DNA from: Clostridia bacterium
Lineage (GTDB): Bacteria > Bacillota > Clostridia > Christensenellales > Borkfalkiaceae
Assembly: GCA_017886895.1 (NCBI GenBank)
Contig: JAGHJD010000076.1
Location: 1-62,090 of the forward strand
Direction of reading: 5' to 3'
DNA length: 62,090 bases
Shown: positions 48,698 to 59,318 of the stretch, piece after piece
Numbering within the stretch: the stretch's first letter is position 1
Layout: every line of letters begins with the position of its first letter
Notes under the pieces: generated by a model
Told to the model about the DNA's origin: nothing
The model's input: only the letters and a program-made list of their open reading frames with translations
Database searches by the model: none
Translations under genes and position numbers: made by a program

Positions 48698-49867
48698 ATG
48701 AACCGCAGAAGCGTAGCCGTCCTTGACGTCGCCTCGTCCGCAGTGACCGTTCTGATCGGCGAAAGGGGCGTGAACAACACGTTTGTGTTTAAAGGCGTTC
48801 ATACCGAAAAATATGACGGTTTTGCCGATGCGGAATTTTTTGACGTCAAAGATCTGCAGCGCGCCGTTTTTACCGCTCTTTCCGAGACGGAACGCAGTTG
48901 CAGCGACAGGATAAAAGAGCTGTACGTCGGGGTGCCGGGGGAATTCTGCAAGGTCCTCACGAGACGGTACAGCATCAGTTTTCAGAGCAAGCGCAAAGTT
49001 ACGCCGTTCGATCTGAACGCGCTCTTCGAGCAAGGGCTTACGGACGCGCCGCAGGGCTGGTCGCTCATTCGCAGGGCGGCTGTCTATTATGTGACTTCGG
49101 ATAACCGCCGCACCATCGACCCGGTCGGCATGATCAGCGATTCGCTGGAAGGGTATCTGAGTTATTTTCTTGCCGATGAACGCAGGTTTCTCGAAGTGCT
49201 CGGGAACATGCTCGCGGAATACGGCGTGAAAAAGGTCACATATCTGCCCGTGTCGCTTGCGGAGGCACTCTATCTCATTCCTTCGGAAAAGAGGGATGAG
49301 GGCGCGATCCTTCTGGATATAGGCTACATGTCCATGACCTTTTCGGTCGTCTGCGGGAACGGCATTCTCTATCAGAGCGCCTGTTCGGCGGGAGGCGGGC
49401 ACGTCGCCGCGCATGTGTACGGCGAAGGGGAGGACGGCATCCCGTTCCATGTGATCGAAGCGATGATGGCGAAAGTCAATCTTTCCAGCAGGGACGCGGG
49501 GGATTCGGTGATCGAGTATATCGACAGCGATCATACCTATTCCATGCCTGTGCAGACGCTGAAAGAGCGCATCAAGGACGGGCTCGACCTTATCTGCGAA
49601 GTCATCAATAAATGTCTCGAACTCTATAAAGACCGCAGTTTCGACACGAAACCCATTCTTTTGACGGGGGGCGGGATCACGGGGCTTCGCGGCGCGCGGG
49701 AACATCTTTCGGGGCGGCTGAACAAGGTCGTCGAGATCGTTGTGCCCAACCTGCCGTATTACAACAAGGCGGCGCAGAGTTCTCTGTTGAGTTTGCTCGA
49801 TATGGCGCTGACCGTCAAACGTGAAAACAGCTTTTTCTATAAATTTTTCAAAACGATCGGAGGATAA
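48698..49867 (+). CDS. ftsA: Cell division protein FtsA
   Basis: Actin-like protein that tethers FtsZ to the membrane. 389 residues: phosphate-1 RRSVAVLDVASSAVTVLIG, IKELYVGVPGEFCKV, the 1C-type subdomain, phosphate-2 GAILLDIGYMSMTFSVV, YQSACSAGGGHVAAHV, adenosine motif PILLTGGGITGLRGARE, and a C-terminal amphipathic helix ENSFFYKFFKTIGG for membrane binding. It diverges from Bacillus FtsA more than most genes here do from their families. ATG 48698 with CCGGAGAG; ftsZ follows by 8 nt. Confidence 0.88.
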   Translation: MNRRSVAVLDVASSAVTVLIGERGVNNTFVFKGVHTEKYDGFADAEFFDVKDLQRAVFTALSETERSCSDRIKELYVGVPGEFCKVLTRRYSISFQSKRKVTPFDLNALFEQGLTDAPQGWSLIRRAAVYYVTSDNRRTIDPVGMISDSLEGYLSYFLADERRFLEVLGNMLAEYGVKKVTYLPVSLAEALYLIPSEKRDEGAILLDIGYMSMTFSVVCGNGILYQSACSAGGGHVAAHVYGEGEDGIPFHVIEAMMAKVNLSSRDAGDSVIEYIDSDHTYSMPVQTLKERIKDGLDLICEVINKCLELYKDRSFDTKPILLTGGGITGLRGAREHLSGRLNKVVEIVVPNLPYYNKAAQSSLLSLLDMALTVKRENSFFYKFFKTIGG

Positions 49868-49875
49868 TTTTCAAC

Positions 49876-51288
49876 ATGTACAACAATACATTGGACAATC
49901 TGTCCGGCGTGGCGCGCATCAAAGTCATCGGTGTCGGCGGCGCGGGCTGCAATGCGGTCAACCGCATGATAGAGGCAGGCATCCAGAGCGCGAGCTATGT
50001 CGCCGTCAATACCGACAAGCAGATCCTTCTTCTCTCCAAGGCGGAGAACAAGATCCAGATCGGTACGGCGCTGACAAAAGGGCTGGGCGCGGGGGCAGAG
50101 CCCGAGGTTGGCAGGGCTGCCGCGGAAGAGAGCAAGGATGCGCTCACCGAGGCGGTCAAAGATACAGACCTTCTGTTCATCACCGCAGGCATGGGCGGCG
50201 GCACGGGCACCGGCGCTGCGCCCGTCATTGCGAAGATCGCGCGCGATCTGAAGATCCTCACGATCGCCGTCGTTACCGAGCCCTTCAATTTCGAGGGCAA
50301 AAAGCGCATGGACAACACCGTCAAGGGGCTGGAAAACCTGCGCAAATACGTCGATACGCTCATCATTATCCCGAACGACAAGATCAACTGCGTCGTTCCC
50401 AAGAATACGCCCATCGTCGAGGCGCTGCGCGTTGCGGACGAGATCCTCAAACAGGGTATTCGCGGGATCGCAGACCTCATCGTCAACCCCGCGCTCATCA
50501 ACCTCGACTTTGCCGACGTGCGCACCATCCTCAAAGACCAGGGGCTGGCGCATATGGGCGTGGGCGTCGCGAAGGGGGAGAACAGGATCGTCGAGGCGGT
50601 GCGCCTTGCGGTCAACTGCCCGCTGCTCACGACGACCATCGAGGGCGCGAAGGGGGTCATCCTCAACATCGTCGGCGGCAACGATCTGACAATGGACGAA
50701 GTGCAGACGGCGGCTACGCTCGTGCAGAGCGTTGTGGACTATTCCGCCAATATCATTTTCGGCGCCTGCATCGACAGCAACATCAACGACGAGGTGGAAG
50801 TCACGGTCATTGCGACTGGTTTCCCGATGGTCGAAAACATGTACGATCTGCGCGACGAGCGCAATGTGGCGAGCCGTAATTTCTTTGTGAACAGGGGGTT
50901 GCCCGAATCGGCGGCGGAAACGCAGCCGCAGCAGCCGTCCCGCCCGGCGGCGCCTTCCTATGTGCGCGCGCCGATGAACAACACGATGAACGCGCAGCAG
51001 CCGCCCGTCTATACGCAGCCCTATCAGCAGCAGCAATTCGAGCGCAGGCAGGCACAGCAGTTCGCGCAGCAGCCTGCGGCTCCGCAGTATGCGCCGCAGG
51101 CGAATGCGGGGCAGCCGTACGGCGGGCAGACGGAGCGTGCCGCGCAGCAGCAGTATGGCGGCGCGCAGTATGAACAGCCGTATGCGGCCCCCCGTCCCGT
51201 GCAGCCGCAGCAGCCCGCGCCGCAGGAGAGCGATGCGGCGGAGAAAGAGCTGCCTACTTTTGTACAGCGTCTGTTCAAACGCAGATAA
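49876..51288 (+). CDS. ftsZ: Cell division GTPase FtsZ
   Basis: Tubulin homologue forming the Z ring. 470 residues. GTP-binding IKVIGVGGAGCNAVNRMIE, the tubulin signature FITAGMGGGTGTGAAPVIA, T7-loop NPALINLDFADVRTIL and VEVTVIATGF. Then a long Gln/Pro/Tyr-rich linker (about residues 330-455, the family is usually 50-100) and the conserved C-terminal peptide LPTFVQRLFKRR that binds FtsA/SepF. ATG 49876 with GGAGG. Confidence 0.97.
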   Translation: MYNNTLDNLSGVARIKVIGVGGAGCNAVNRMIEAGIQSASYVAVNTDKQILLLSKAENKIQIGTALTKGLGAGAEPEVGRAAAEESKDALTEAVKDTDLLFITAGMGGGTGTGAAPVIAKIARDLKILTIAVVTEPFNFEGKKRMDNTVKGLENLRKYVDTLIIIPNDKINCVVPKNTPIVEALRVADEILKQGIRGIADLIVNPALINLDFADVRTILKDQGLAHMGVGVAKGENRIVEAVRLAVNCPLLTTTIEGAKGVILNIVGGNDLTMDEVQTAATLVQSVVDYSANIIFGACIDSNINDEVEVTVIATGFPMVENMYDLRDERNVASRNFFVNRGLPESAAETQPQQPSRPAAPSYVRAPMNNTMNAQQPPVYTQPYQQQQFERRQAQQFAQQPAAPQYAPQANAGQPYGGQTERAAQQQYGGAQYEQPYAAPRPVQPQQPAPQESDAAEKELPTFVQRLFKRR

Positions 51289-51322
51289 GATTTTTCCCGC
51301 CCCGAAGGGGCTGGAAGCAATG

Positions 51323-51356
51323 AAAAAGAGAGAGCCTGTGGAGGTTCTCTCTTTTT
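51323..51356. terminator. Terminator after ftsZ
   Basis: AAAAAGAGAGAGCC / GGTTCTCTCTTTTT around TGTGGA. Long stem with A and T tracts. Confidence 0.85.
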
Positions 51357-51455
51357 CATTCTCCATAGAGAATTTTACGAATGATCCGATCGTCAAGGAA
51401 TCTTACAGCGGGAAAACAAAAAGAAGCGTGAAACAAGAAGTCGGTACTAAAGAAG

Positions 51456-51725
51456 TCAATCAGCTTTTGCCAGCTCTTCGTCGTATGCTGCGAGGATCGC
51501 AGCACGCAGTTCTTCGCGGGTCTCGGTGTTCAGAGGGTGGGCAATGTCTTTGAATTCGCCGTCGTTGGTTTTGCGGCTGGGCATTGCGATGAAAGGGCCT
51601 TCGGCGCCTTCGATCACTTTGATGTCGTGCACGACGAAACAATCGTCGAGCGTGACGGATGCAACCGCTTTCAACTTGCTGTCGTCTTTTTTAACGAACC
51701 TGATTCGCACGTCTGAAATTTTCAA
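51456..51725 (-). CDS. spoVG: Septation regulator SpoVG
   Basis: 89 residues, the usual length: [77 protein letters not shown]. An RNA/DNA-binding protein affecting sporulation, division and capsule in Bacillota. Start is TTG (complement of 51723-51725) with a near-perfect AAGGAGGTCAA. Monocistronic with its own promoter; divergent from murC, which lies about 140 nt away. Confidence 0.95.
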   Translation of the reverse strand: MKISDVRIRFVKKDDSKLKAVASVTLDDCFVVHDIKVIEGAEGPFIAMPSRKTNDGEFKDIAHPLNTETREELRAAILAAYDEELAKAD

Positions 51726-51769
51726 ATCGCTTGACCTCCTTGTTATGTTTTATGCTCATTCGCAACTCT

Positions 51770-51798
51770 ATTCTACTATATGTTTCTGCATTTTTCAA
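51770..51798 (-). promoter_or_regulatory. Promoter of spoVG
   Basis: Minus strand: -35 TTGAAA (complement of 51793-51798), 17-nt spacer, -10 TAGAAT (complement of 51770-51775). Confidence 0.7.
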
Positions 51799-51864
51799 GA
51801 GAGTTCATAAAATTTTTTTTAAAAACGGAAAAAATTTTGCGCTTTTTTGACAAAAAAACACGTG

Positions 51865-53211
51865 ATGCGTCATATAAATGGAGTTGTGAAAAGGTTATCG
51901 TGTCATAAAATCCACTTTATCGGGATCGGAGGCGTGAGCATGAGCGCTTTGGCGGCATGCCTTGCGGAGCGCGGCTGTGTCGTGACGGGCAGCGATCTGG
52001 CGCCGAACGAGTTTACGGCGAAGCTTGAAAACAGGGGGGTCCGCATCTTTTACGGGCACGCGCCCGAAAACCTCGGCGACGCGGAGACGGTCATATTTTC
52101 TTCCGCCGTGGGTGAGAAAAACGCAGAGCTGCGCGCGGCGCGGCGGCGCGGGCTGCGCGTCCTGAGCCGCGCCGAATTGCTTTCGCTTGTTGCGGAAGAG
52201 TATGACCGCGTCGTTGGGGTCGCGGGCTGTCACGGCAAGACGACGGCGACGGCAATGTGCGCACATGTGCTTGACGCCTGTGCGGGGACCTGTTCGGCGC
52301 ACATCGGCGGGCTTGACCTCGATTACGGAAATTTCCGCACAGGCGGAAAAAATTATTTTGTCACGGAGGCGTGCGAATACAGGGCGAATTTTCTCAGCCT
52401 CAGGCCGTCGCTTGCCGTTATCCTGAATACGGATGCAGATCATCTGGAAAGCTACGGCAGCGATGAGGCGCTGCTTTCCGCCTACAAAACGTTCGCGCTT
52501 TCGGCGGGTGCGGCGATCGTCTGCGGGGAGGACAGGATCGCGCCGCTCGTTCCGTCCGCGCTTACGTTCGGTTTGCGCGGCGGGTGCGATGTCAGAGCGG
52601 AGGAGCTGCGCGCGGTAAAGGGTAAATATTCTTTTTTGCTGCGGGTGCGCGGAAGGGAGAGCGCCCGCGTCGAATTGAACGTATTTGGCAGGCACAATGT
52701 GTATAACGCCCTTGCGGCTGCCGCGGTCGCGGACTATTACGGGTATCCGCCCGCGCTTGCGGCAGAGGGGTTGAAAAAATTCCGCGGGATCGCGCGCCGC
52801 TTCGAGAAGCTCGGTTCGGTCAACGGTGCGCCGCTGATAGCCGATTACGCGCACCATCCGCGGGAGATCGCTGCGGCGATCGAAACGGCGGGAGCGCTAT
52901 GTTCGGGGCGGCTGTTCGTCGTGTTTCAGCCGCATACGTATTCGCGCACCCGCCTTTTGTTCGATTCCTTTGTGTCGGTGCTTTCGCCGGTCGAAAATCT
53001 TGTGATCTATAAGACATATCCCGCGCGGGAATATTTCGATGCCGCGGGGAGCGCGCTGACGCTTTCGCAGAGCCTGCCGAATTCGCTGTATATCGAGCGC
53101 GTACGTGAGCTGGAGATCTATCTGCGCTGTTCGCTCCGTCCCGATGATCTTGTGCTCGTTCTTGGGGCGGGAGACATTTATTATGCCGCAAAGCAGATCG
53201 TGCGCGGGTAG
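51865..53211 (+). CDS. murC: UDP-MurNAc:L-alanine ligase
   Basis: Adds L-Ala to UDP-MurNAc. About 448 residues. Start region KIHFIGIGGVSMSALAACLA; ATP loop GVAGCHGKTTATAMCAHVL near residue 120; VTEACEYRANFLSL; NTDADHLESYG; ADYAHHPREIAAAI; and VFQPHTYSRTRLLFDSF identify MurC over other Mur ligases. Start is uncertain: ATG 51865 lacks a Shine-Dalgarno, and GTG 51886 (GGAG 2 nt away) or TTG 51847 are in frame. TTGACA at 51847 may instead be a -35, but no -10 sits at 17 nt. Separated from the rest of the mur genes by ftsZ and spoVG. Confidence 0.94.
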   Translation: MRHINGVVKRLSCHKIHFIGIGGVSMSALAACLAERGCVVTGSDLAPNEFTAKLENRGVRIFYGHAPENLGDAETVIFSSAVGEKNAELRAARRRGLRVLSRAELLSLVAEEYDRVVGVAGCHGKTTATAMCAHVLDACAGTCSAHIGGLDLDYGNFRTGGKNYFVTEACEYRANFLSLRPSLAVILNTDADHLESYGSDEALLSAYKTFALSAGAAIVCGEDRIAPLVPSALTFGLRGGCDVRAEELRAVKGKYSFLLRVRGRESARVELNVFGRHNVYNALAAAAVADYYGYPPALAAEGLKKFRGIARRFEKLGSVNGAPLIADYAHHPREIAAAIETAGALCSGRLFVVFQPHTYSRTRLLFDSFVSVLSPVENLVIYKTYPAREYFDAAGSALTLSQSLPNSLYIERVRELEIYLRCSLRPDDLVLVLGAGDIYYAAKQIVRG

Positions 53212-53235
53212 CATTATCGGAACGGTCACAAAACA

Positions 53236-53267
53236 CCGCGGGCGCCGCTGACAAGCGGCGCCCGCGG
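53236..53267. terminator. Terminator after murC
   Basis: Perfect 14-bp stem CCGCGGGCGCCGCT / AGCGGCGCCCGCGG with loop GACA, followed by CGTTTCTTTT. Placed between convergent genes. Confidence 0.75.
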
Positions 53268-53286
53268 CGTTTCTTTTGCGGGATAT

Positions 53287-54489
53287 TTAAAATTCGATGG
53301 GGCGCTTTTCTGCGAGGCAGGCGTAGACGAAATCGGCAAACTGCCGCGCGCGGCGGGGGGATCTGCCGCCCTTGACGATCGCCCAGCGCTCCGCAAGGGA
53401 GAAGAGTTCCTCGTCGCCGATCGCGAGCCGCATGTCGGCGGCGAGCTGCTTTATGATGGAGAGGTATTCGCGCTTTCCCGTCGAGGAGAAGCGCACCGTC
53501 AGCCCGAAGCGGTCGGAGAGGGAGAGCTGTTCTTCCATCGTGTCGCTCGCATGCACGCTGTTGTCGCGGTCGGAAAAATTTTCTTTCAGGATATGCCTGC
53601 GGTTGGAGGTCGCGACGATCATCACGTTTTTGCTCTTCTCGTTCATGCTTCCTTCGAGGCTCGCTTTGAGGGAGGTGACTTTTTCGTCTTTCTCTTCGAG
53701 CGAGAGATCGTCGATGAACAGCAGGAAGCGGAAGGGGAGCGAGGAAAGCAGCTCTTTGACCGCGTTGATCTCGGAGAGCTGATCTTTTTGCAGTTCCACG
53801 GCGCGCAGCCCCTGCGGCGCGTATTTGTTCAGGACGGCATGCACGGTGGAGGATTTCCCCGTTCCCTTGTCGCCGTACAGCAGCATGTCCGAATAGGGAA
53901 GTCCCTTGACGAAATTGATGACGTTGTTTTCAACGGCGCGTTTTTCGTCCTCATAGTCTTTCAAATCGAAGAGGGTGACTGCGGAAGTGTTGCGTACGGG
54001 GTGCAGTGCGTTTTCCGAATATGTGAACGCCTTGTTTTCGATAAACATGCCGTAACCGTTTCCGCGGTAGAACTGTCTGAGTGCGGCAAGCGTGCTCTCC
54101 GACGCCCATTTCGCGCCGAAAGGCTGAGGCGCTTCTCCGCTGCGTACGGCGGGCATTGCGCTGCGTGTCTGCGCGATCGATTCGGAAACGGCGTCCGCTT
54201 TTTGCGTGAGTTCCTGCAAAACAGCGAGATCGTGCAGATAGGCGCGTTCGATGTTCGGGGTAAGTTCGCCCGTGCAGGCGCGCCGCGCAAAGAGATTGTC
54301 GTCATACAGGATCTTCCCCGTGACGTAAGAAGCGAAATTTTCCTCCGCGCCGCTTTCCAGAAGCAGCGCATAGGCGCGGGCGTATGCCGCCGCGCCGCCG
54401 CTTTCTTCCGCCTCGCCGAGCGCGGCGATCGCCTCGTCTTTGCAGACGTTGTTCAATAAAATCAGTTCATCCGTTTGCATTTTTGACAT
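53287..54489 (-). CDS. DUF815 AAA-type ATPase
   Basis: 400 residues. N-terminal 170 residues are helical and unassigned; then the DUF815 module: LPYSDMLLYGDKGTGKSSTV (Walker A), FRFLLFIDDLSLEEKDEKVT (Walker B), SLKASLEGSMNEKSKNVMIV, ATSNRRHILKENFSDRD (sensor 1), and SLSDRFGLTVRFSS with KGGRSPRRARQFADF for the C-terminal lid. The family is widespread in Bacillota but its function is unknown; resemblance is to clamp-loader/DnaA-type AAA proteins. Own promoter at 54517-54545. Start ATG (complement of 54487-54489). Confidence 0.9.
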   Translation of the reverse strand: MSKMQTDELILLNNVCKDEAIAALGEAEESGGAAAYARAYALLLESGAEENFASYVTGKILYDDNLFARRACTGELTPNIERAYLHDLAVLQELTQKADAVSESIAQTRSAMPAVRSGEAPQPFGAKWASESTLAALRQFYRGNGYGMFIENKAFTYSENALHPVRNTSAVTLFDLKDYEDEKRAVENNVINFVKGLPYSDMLLYGDKGTGKSSTVHAVLNKYAPQGLRAVELQKDQLSEINAVKELLSSLPFRFLLFIDDLSLEEKDEKVTSLKASLEGSMNEKSKNVMIVATSNRRHILKENFSDRDNSVHASDTMEEQLSLSDRFGLTVRFSSTGKREYLSIIKQLAADMRLAIGDEELFSLAERWAIVKGGRSPRRARQFADFVYACLAEKRPIEF

Positions 54490-54516
54490 GATTTCCGTTG
54501 ACCCGTTTTTTATTTT

Positions 54517-54545
54517 ATTATATCCGTTCTCTGCGGAAAAGGCAA
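54517..54545 (-). promoter_or_regulatory. Promoter of the DUF815 gene
   Basis: Minus strand: -35 TTGCCT (complement of 54540-54545), 17-nt spacer, -10 TATAAT (complement of 54517-54522). Confidence 0.8.
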
Positions 54546-54599
54546 ACTATTCGGCGCATGCAAAGGAGTAAAAATGCGGGAAAAGAGCCCCCGATTTGC

Positions 54600-55684
<1,085 letters not shown>

Positions 55685-55709
55685 GCGGAACAAAGCGTTT
55701 CCGCAGCGG

Positions 55710-55739
55710 CTCCCGCGCAAAAGCGCGGGAGTTTTTTTT
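55710..55739 (+). terminator. Terminator after ilvC
   Basis: CTCCCGCGC-AAAA-GCGCGGGAG followed by eight T. Confidence 0.93.
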
Positions 55740-55788
55740 CGCGCGCATGCGCGTTATAATAAAAATCAGAAAAACCCCTCACTTTCTA

Positions 55789-55817
55789 TTGAAATTGTGA
55801 CGGAAAAATGGTATAAT
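55789..55817 (+). promoter_or_regulatory. Promoter of ftsK-rimO-pgsA-cinA
   Basis: -35 TTGAAA (55789-55794), 17-nt spacer with TGG, -10 TATAAT (55812-55817). Confidence 0.85.
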
Positions 55818-55870
55818 CATAAGAGATTTACGTTACGCGGCGCGCGCTTGCGGCGCGGCAGGAGAATGGT

Positions 55871-58800
55871 TTGAACAATCTCGGCAGAGGAAAGGAAAAC
55901 GAAAAGAAAGACAAGAATAAAATACTCACCCGCGAGACGTTCGGCATCGTGCTCGAACTCTTTGCGGCGCTGACGCTGCTCATCCTGATCACGCGCTCGC
56001 TGATCTTCGGGAGCGTCGGCTACGCGATCAGTTCGTTTCTGCTCGGCGTGTTCGGGTACAGTTCGTATGCCGTGCTCGCCGCATGGATCTACGGCGGAGC
56101 AGTCCTCATCACGGGAAAGAAATTCACGGCGTCCCGCAAGACGACGGCTTTTTGCGTGCTCTGTTTTCTCTTTTTCGTCTGCCTCGTGCATACCATCACC
56201 GCCGATGTTTCCGGGATCGCGTACGGCAGCTACGGCGGGTACCTTGCCGACTGTTATACGGCGGGAGGGAACAGCTTTTTTGCCACGACCGGCGGCGGCG
56301 TGATCATAGGTCTCGTCGTCTATCCCGTGGTCAAACTTCTCTCTTCCGTCGGCGGATATATCATCTTCTCGCTGCTGATGCTGGGAACGGGGTTTCTTGT
56401 CTATCGTTCCGTGAAAAAGAACGGCGCGGAAAAACAGCGCGCAAAGGAGCGCCGCGCCCGGAAAGAGCGCGCCATGGTCGACAGCGCCGCGGCAGATACC
56501 TCCGGGCTGTACGGTCTGAATTATGCGGGGCTGCAGGACGTTCCGCCTGCGGGCATGCCCGATGCGATCGTGCGGGAGGTTTCCCCGCAGCAGACGGTGC
56601 AGGCTGCGGGCGCGGAGCGTTCGCGGAGATTGTACGCGCTCGGCGATGCGTTCGACCTGAAAACAAAGCGCGAACTGCGGCAGGAGAGCCGCCGCGAAGA
56701 ATACGAGCGCCGCGCGGAAGAGGAGCGCGCTGCGGCTGCGGCACAGCAGCAGCCTCTTTCTCCGTATGCGCAGAGCAGGCAGATCCTGTATCCCGATACG
56801 CCGCCCGAAATGCCGTACCGCTTTTCGGCTGCCCCGTCTGCATCTTCATCGGCATCCGCGTCTTCTGCGGCGCCGTCTCATTCGTCCTACACGTCAAACG
56901 GGATTTTTGACTCCGACTCGTATTTCAACAGGAGAAGGGGAGCGATCTCGGGCGCGCAGTATGCGGCGGATAATTTCGGCTCGGCTGCGGGGGCGAATGC
57001 GGAATCTGCGCATAAAGCAGAACCTGTTTCTTCACAGTCTTCCGCGCCGTCTGCGGAGCCTTCCGTCCGTCAGCCAGCCGATATACACGCGTCCGCGCAG
57101 TCTGCGCAGGCGGGTGCTACCTATTCCGAAATGTTTTCGGACGGCGTGAATGAAAACATTTCCTATTCGGCGGTCCCGAAAAAGATCTTTACGGATACAA
57201 CTTCGCGTCAGCAAACTGAATTTTCGGCGTCATTCTCTGCGGACAGGAGCGACGAGCGCGTATCGCCTGCCCTTGTTTACGGCGATACGGAACGGGAACA
57301 CCGGCAGGAACAGGAGCAGGAAACGCAGCCCTCCCGCCCCGTACGGGAAGAATTGCCTCCCCCTGTATTCGGTGCGGAGACGGGCCGCCGTATTTTCGGG
57401 CAGGACCCGTCTCCTGCCTCTGCATCTGATACGGAGACTGCCCGTCGTTATGAACCGAACGAGCAGCAGACGGAAAGGCTGTCGGACGATGCGGGGCGTT
57501 CTGCCTTGCCGGACGGCGAAGAGACAAGCGTTGCCGAACCGCGGGAGCCCTTTGCACGCGACGGCGGCAGAGAATTGTTCGGCAGGGAGATGGAGCAGGA
57601 ACCGTTCCGTGTCCGTGAAGAAGAGCCTGTGCGGCAGGAGGAAGAGAACTCCGCGCTGCGTCCCATTTCGGATGATTTCGATTCGGCTGTCAATCTGTTT
57701 GACGATGAGGAAACGGAAGAGCCCTCGTCCTCGGTCGTTCCGGATGCCATAGAGGCGGTTTCCCGCCGCAGGGCGGAACCTGCGGTTGAGCAGCGGACAA
57801 GCGCGCCTGTACAGCAGGAGCAGCCCGTCAGGAAAAAGCATGTCTATGCGCGCTACAAGGCGCCTTCGGTCGATCTGCTGGACGACTATCAGAGCGTTTC
57901 CGCGGTCGATCCCGTTGAGATCGAGCATAACAAAAACACGATCGTAGAGACGCTCTCCGATCTTCGCATCCCGTCTGAAGTCGTGAAGGTCACACAGGGT
58001 CCCTCCGTGACGCGGTACGACATCGAGATCCCGGGCAATATCCCGACGGGCCGCGTACTCGGCTGCGACAAAGAGCTTGCAATGCGCCTCCGCGCCGCAT
58101 CGGGCGTGAATGTGCAGATGAACTATGAAAACGGCACGATCAGCATCGAAGTGCCGAACAAGCAGCGCGCAACGGTCGGTTTGAAGGAGATCCTCAGCGC
58201 GGATACGTTCGTGTCCGCCAAGCCGCAGTCGCTCATGTTCGGGATCGGAAAGGACATCGAGGGTCGCTCCATTGTCGGCGACATCACCAAGATGATCCAT
58301 CTGCTCGTTGCGGGTTCTACGGGTTCGGGCAAGAGCGTCTGCCTGAACGCGCTCATCATCAGTCTGCTGTACAAGTACAGCCCCGAAGATCTCCGCATCA
58401 TTCTCATCGACCCCAAGCAGGTCGAGTTCAACATCTACGACAAACTGCCGCACCTGATGATCAATGAGATCATCTACGAGCCCGCGAAGGTCATCAACGT
58501 GCTCAACTGGTGCATCAACGAAATGGAGCGGCGGTTCTCTCTGTTCAAGCAAAAGACGAAGAGCGTGGCGCTCGTCCGCGACATAGACGAGTACAACGCG
58601 CATCTTTTGCCCGACGAAGAGAAGATGCCCAAGATCGTACTCATCATCGACGAGCTCGCCGACCTCATGCAGGCGGCGAAAAAGGACCTCGAAGACAGGA
58701 TCCAGCGCCTCACGCAGAAGTCGCGCGCGGCGGGCATCCACCTTGTGCTCGCGACGCAGCGCCCCTCCGTCGACGTCATTACGGGCGTCATCAAGAACAA

Positions 58801-59314
58801 CCTGCCCACGCGAATTGCGTTCAAAGTCACGTCCGGCGTGGATTCACAGACCATTCTCGACGAGAACGGAGCGGAAAAACTGCTCGGCAAGGGCGACCTT
58901 TTGTACCGCACGGGCGAGATGCCGTTCCCGCTGCGCGTGCAGGGCGCTTTCCTGCATTCGGACGAGGTGCAGCGCGTGGTCGAATATGTCAAGGAGCATA
59001 ACGAGGCATACTTCGATGACAGCGTGGCAACCTATATCAACAACGATAAGAGCGGCGGGGGCGGGTCCGGCGGCGACGGAGACGACAGCGTTGAGGCGGT
59101 CTATATCGAGGCGCTGCGCTATGTCGTGGATATCGGGCAGGCGTCCATTTCCATGATCCAGCGCAGATGCTCCGTCGGCTATCCGAAGGCGGGCAAGATC
59201 ATCGAATGGATGGAGAACATGGGCTATATCTCTGCCTTTGACGGAGCACGGGCGCGGAAAGTGTTGCTCACGAAAGAGGAATTTGAGAGTAAATACGGCG
59301 ATTACGGTGACTGA
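55871..59314 (+). CDS. ftsK: DNA translocase FtsK/SpoIIIE with very long linker
   Basis: Hexameric motor that clears the chromosome from the closing septum. 1147 residues: about four N-terminal membrane helices (about 20-180), then some 470 residues of Ser/Ala/Glu/Arg-rich low-complexity linker. The motor follows: alpha/beta part from KKHVYARYKAPSVDLLDDYQ (about 655), Walker A VAGSTGSGKSVCLNAL (about 813) and Walker B KIVLIIDELADLMQAAKKDL (about 921). The C-terminal gamma winged helix that reads KOPS/SRS is ALRYVVDIGQASISMIQRRC. Start TTG 55871 with AGGAG 7 nt upstream. First gene of a four-gene transcript. Confidence 0.95.
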   Translation: MNNLGRGKENEKKDKNKILTRETFGIVLELFAALTLLILITRSLIFGSVGYAISSFLLGVFGYSSYAVLAAWIYGGAVLITGKKFTASRKTTAFCVLCFLFFVCLVHTITADVSGIAYGSYGGYLADCYTAGGNSFFATTGGGVIIGLVVYPVVKLLSSVGGYIIFSLLMLGTGFLVYRSVKKNGAEKQRAKERRARKERAMVDSAAADTSGLYGLNYAGLQDVPPAGMPDAIVREVSPQQTVQAAGAERSRRLYALGDAFDLKTKRELRQESRREEYERRAEEERAAAAAQQQPLSPYAQSRQILYPDTPPEMPYRFSAAPSASSSASASSAAPSHSSYTSNGIFDSDSYFNRRRGAISGAQYAADNFGSAAGANAESAHKAEPVSSQSSAPSAEPSVRQPADIHASAQSAQAGATYSEMFSDGVNENISYSAVPKKIFTDTTSRQQTEFSASFSADRSDERVSPALVYGDTEREHRQEQEQETQPSRPVREELPPPVFGAETGRRIFGQDPSPASASDTETARRYEPNEQQTERLSDDAGRSALPDGEETSVAEPREPFARDGGRELFGREMEQEPFRVREEEPVRQEEENSALRPISDDFDSAVNLFDDEETEEPSSSVVPDAIEAVSRRRAEPAVEQRTSAPVQQEQPVRKKHVYARYKAPSVDLLDDYQSVSAVDPVEIEHNKNTIVETLSDLRIPSEVVKVTQGPSVTRYDIEIPGNIPTGRVLGCDKELAMRLRAASGVNVQMNYENGTISIEVPNKQRATVGLKEILSADTFVSAKPQSLMFGIGKDIEGRSIVGDITKMIHLLVAGSTGSGKSVCLNALIISLLYKYSPEDLRIILIDPKQVEFNIYDKLPHLMINEIIYEPAKVINVLNWCINEMERRFSLFKQKTKSVALVRDIDEYNAHLLPDEEKMPKIVLIIDELADLMQAAKKDLEDRIQRLTQKSRAAGIHLVLATQRPSVDVITGVIKNNLPTRIAFKVTSGVDSQTILDENGAEKLLGKGDLLYRTGEMPFPLRVQGAFLHSDEVQRVVEYVKEHNEAYFDDSVATYINNDKSGGGGSGGDGDDSVEAVYIEALRYVVDIGQASISMIQRRCSVGYPKAGKIIEWMENMGYISAFDGARARKVLLTKEEFESKYGDYGD

Positions 59315-59318
59315 GCCT

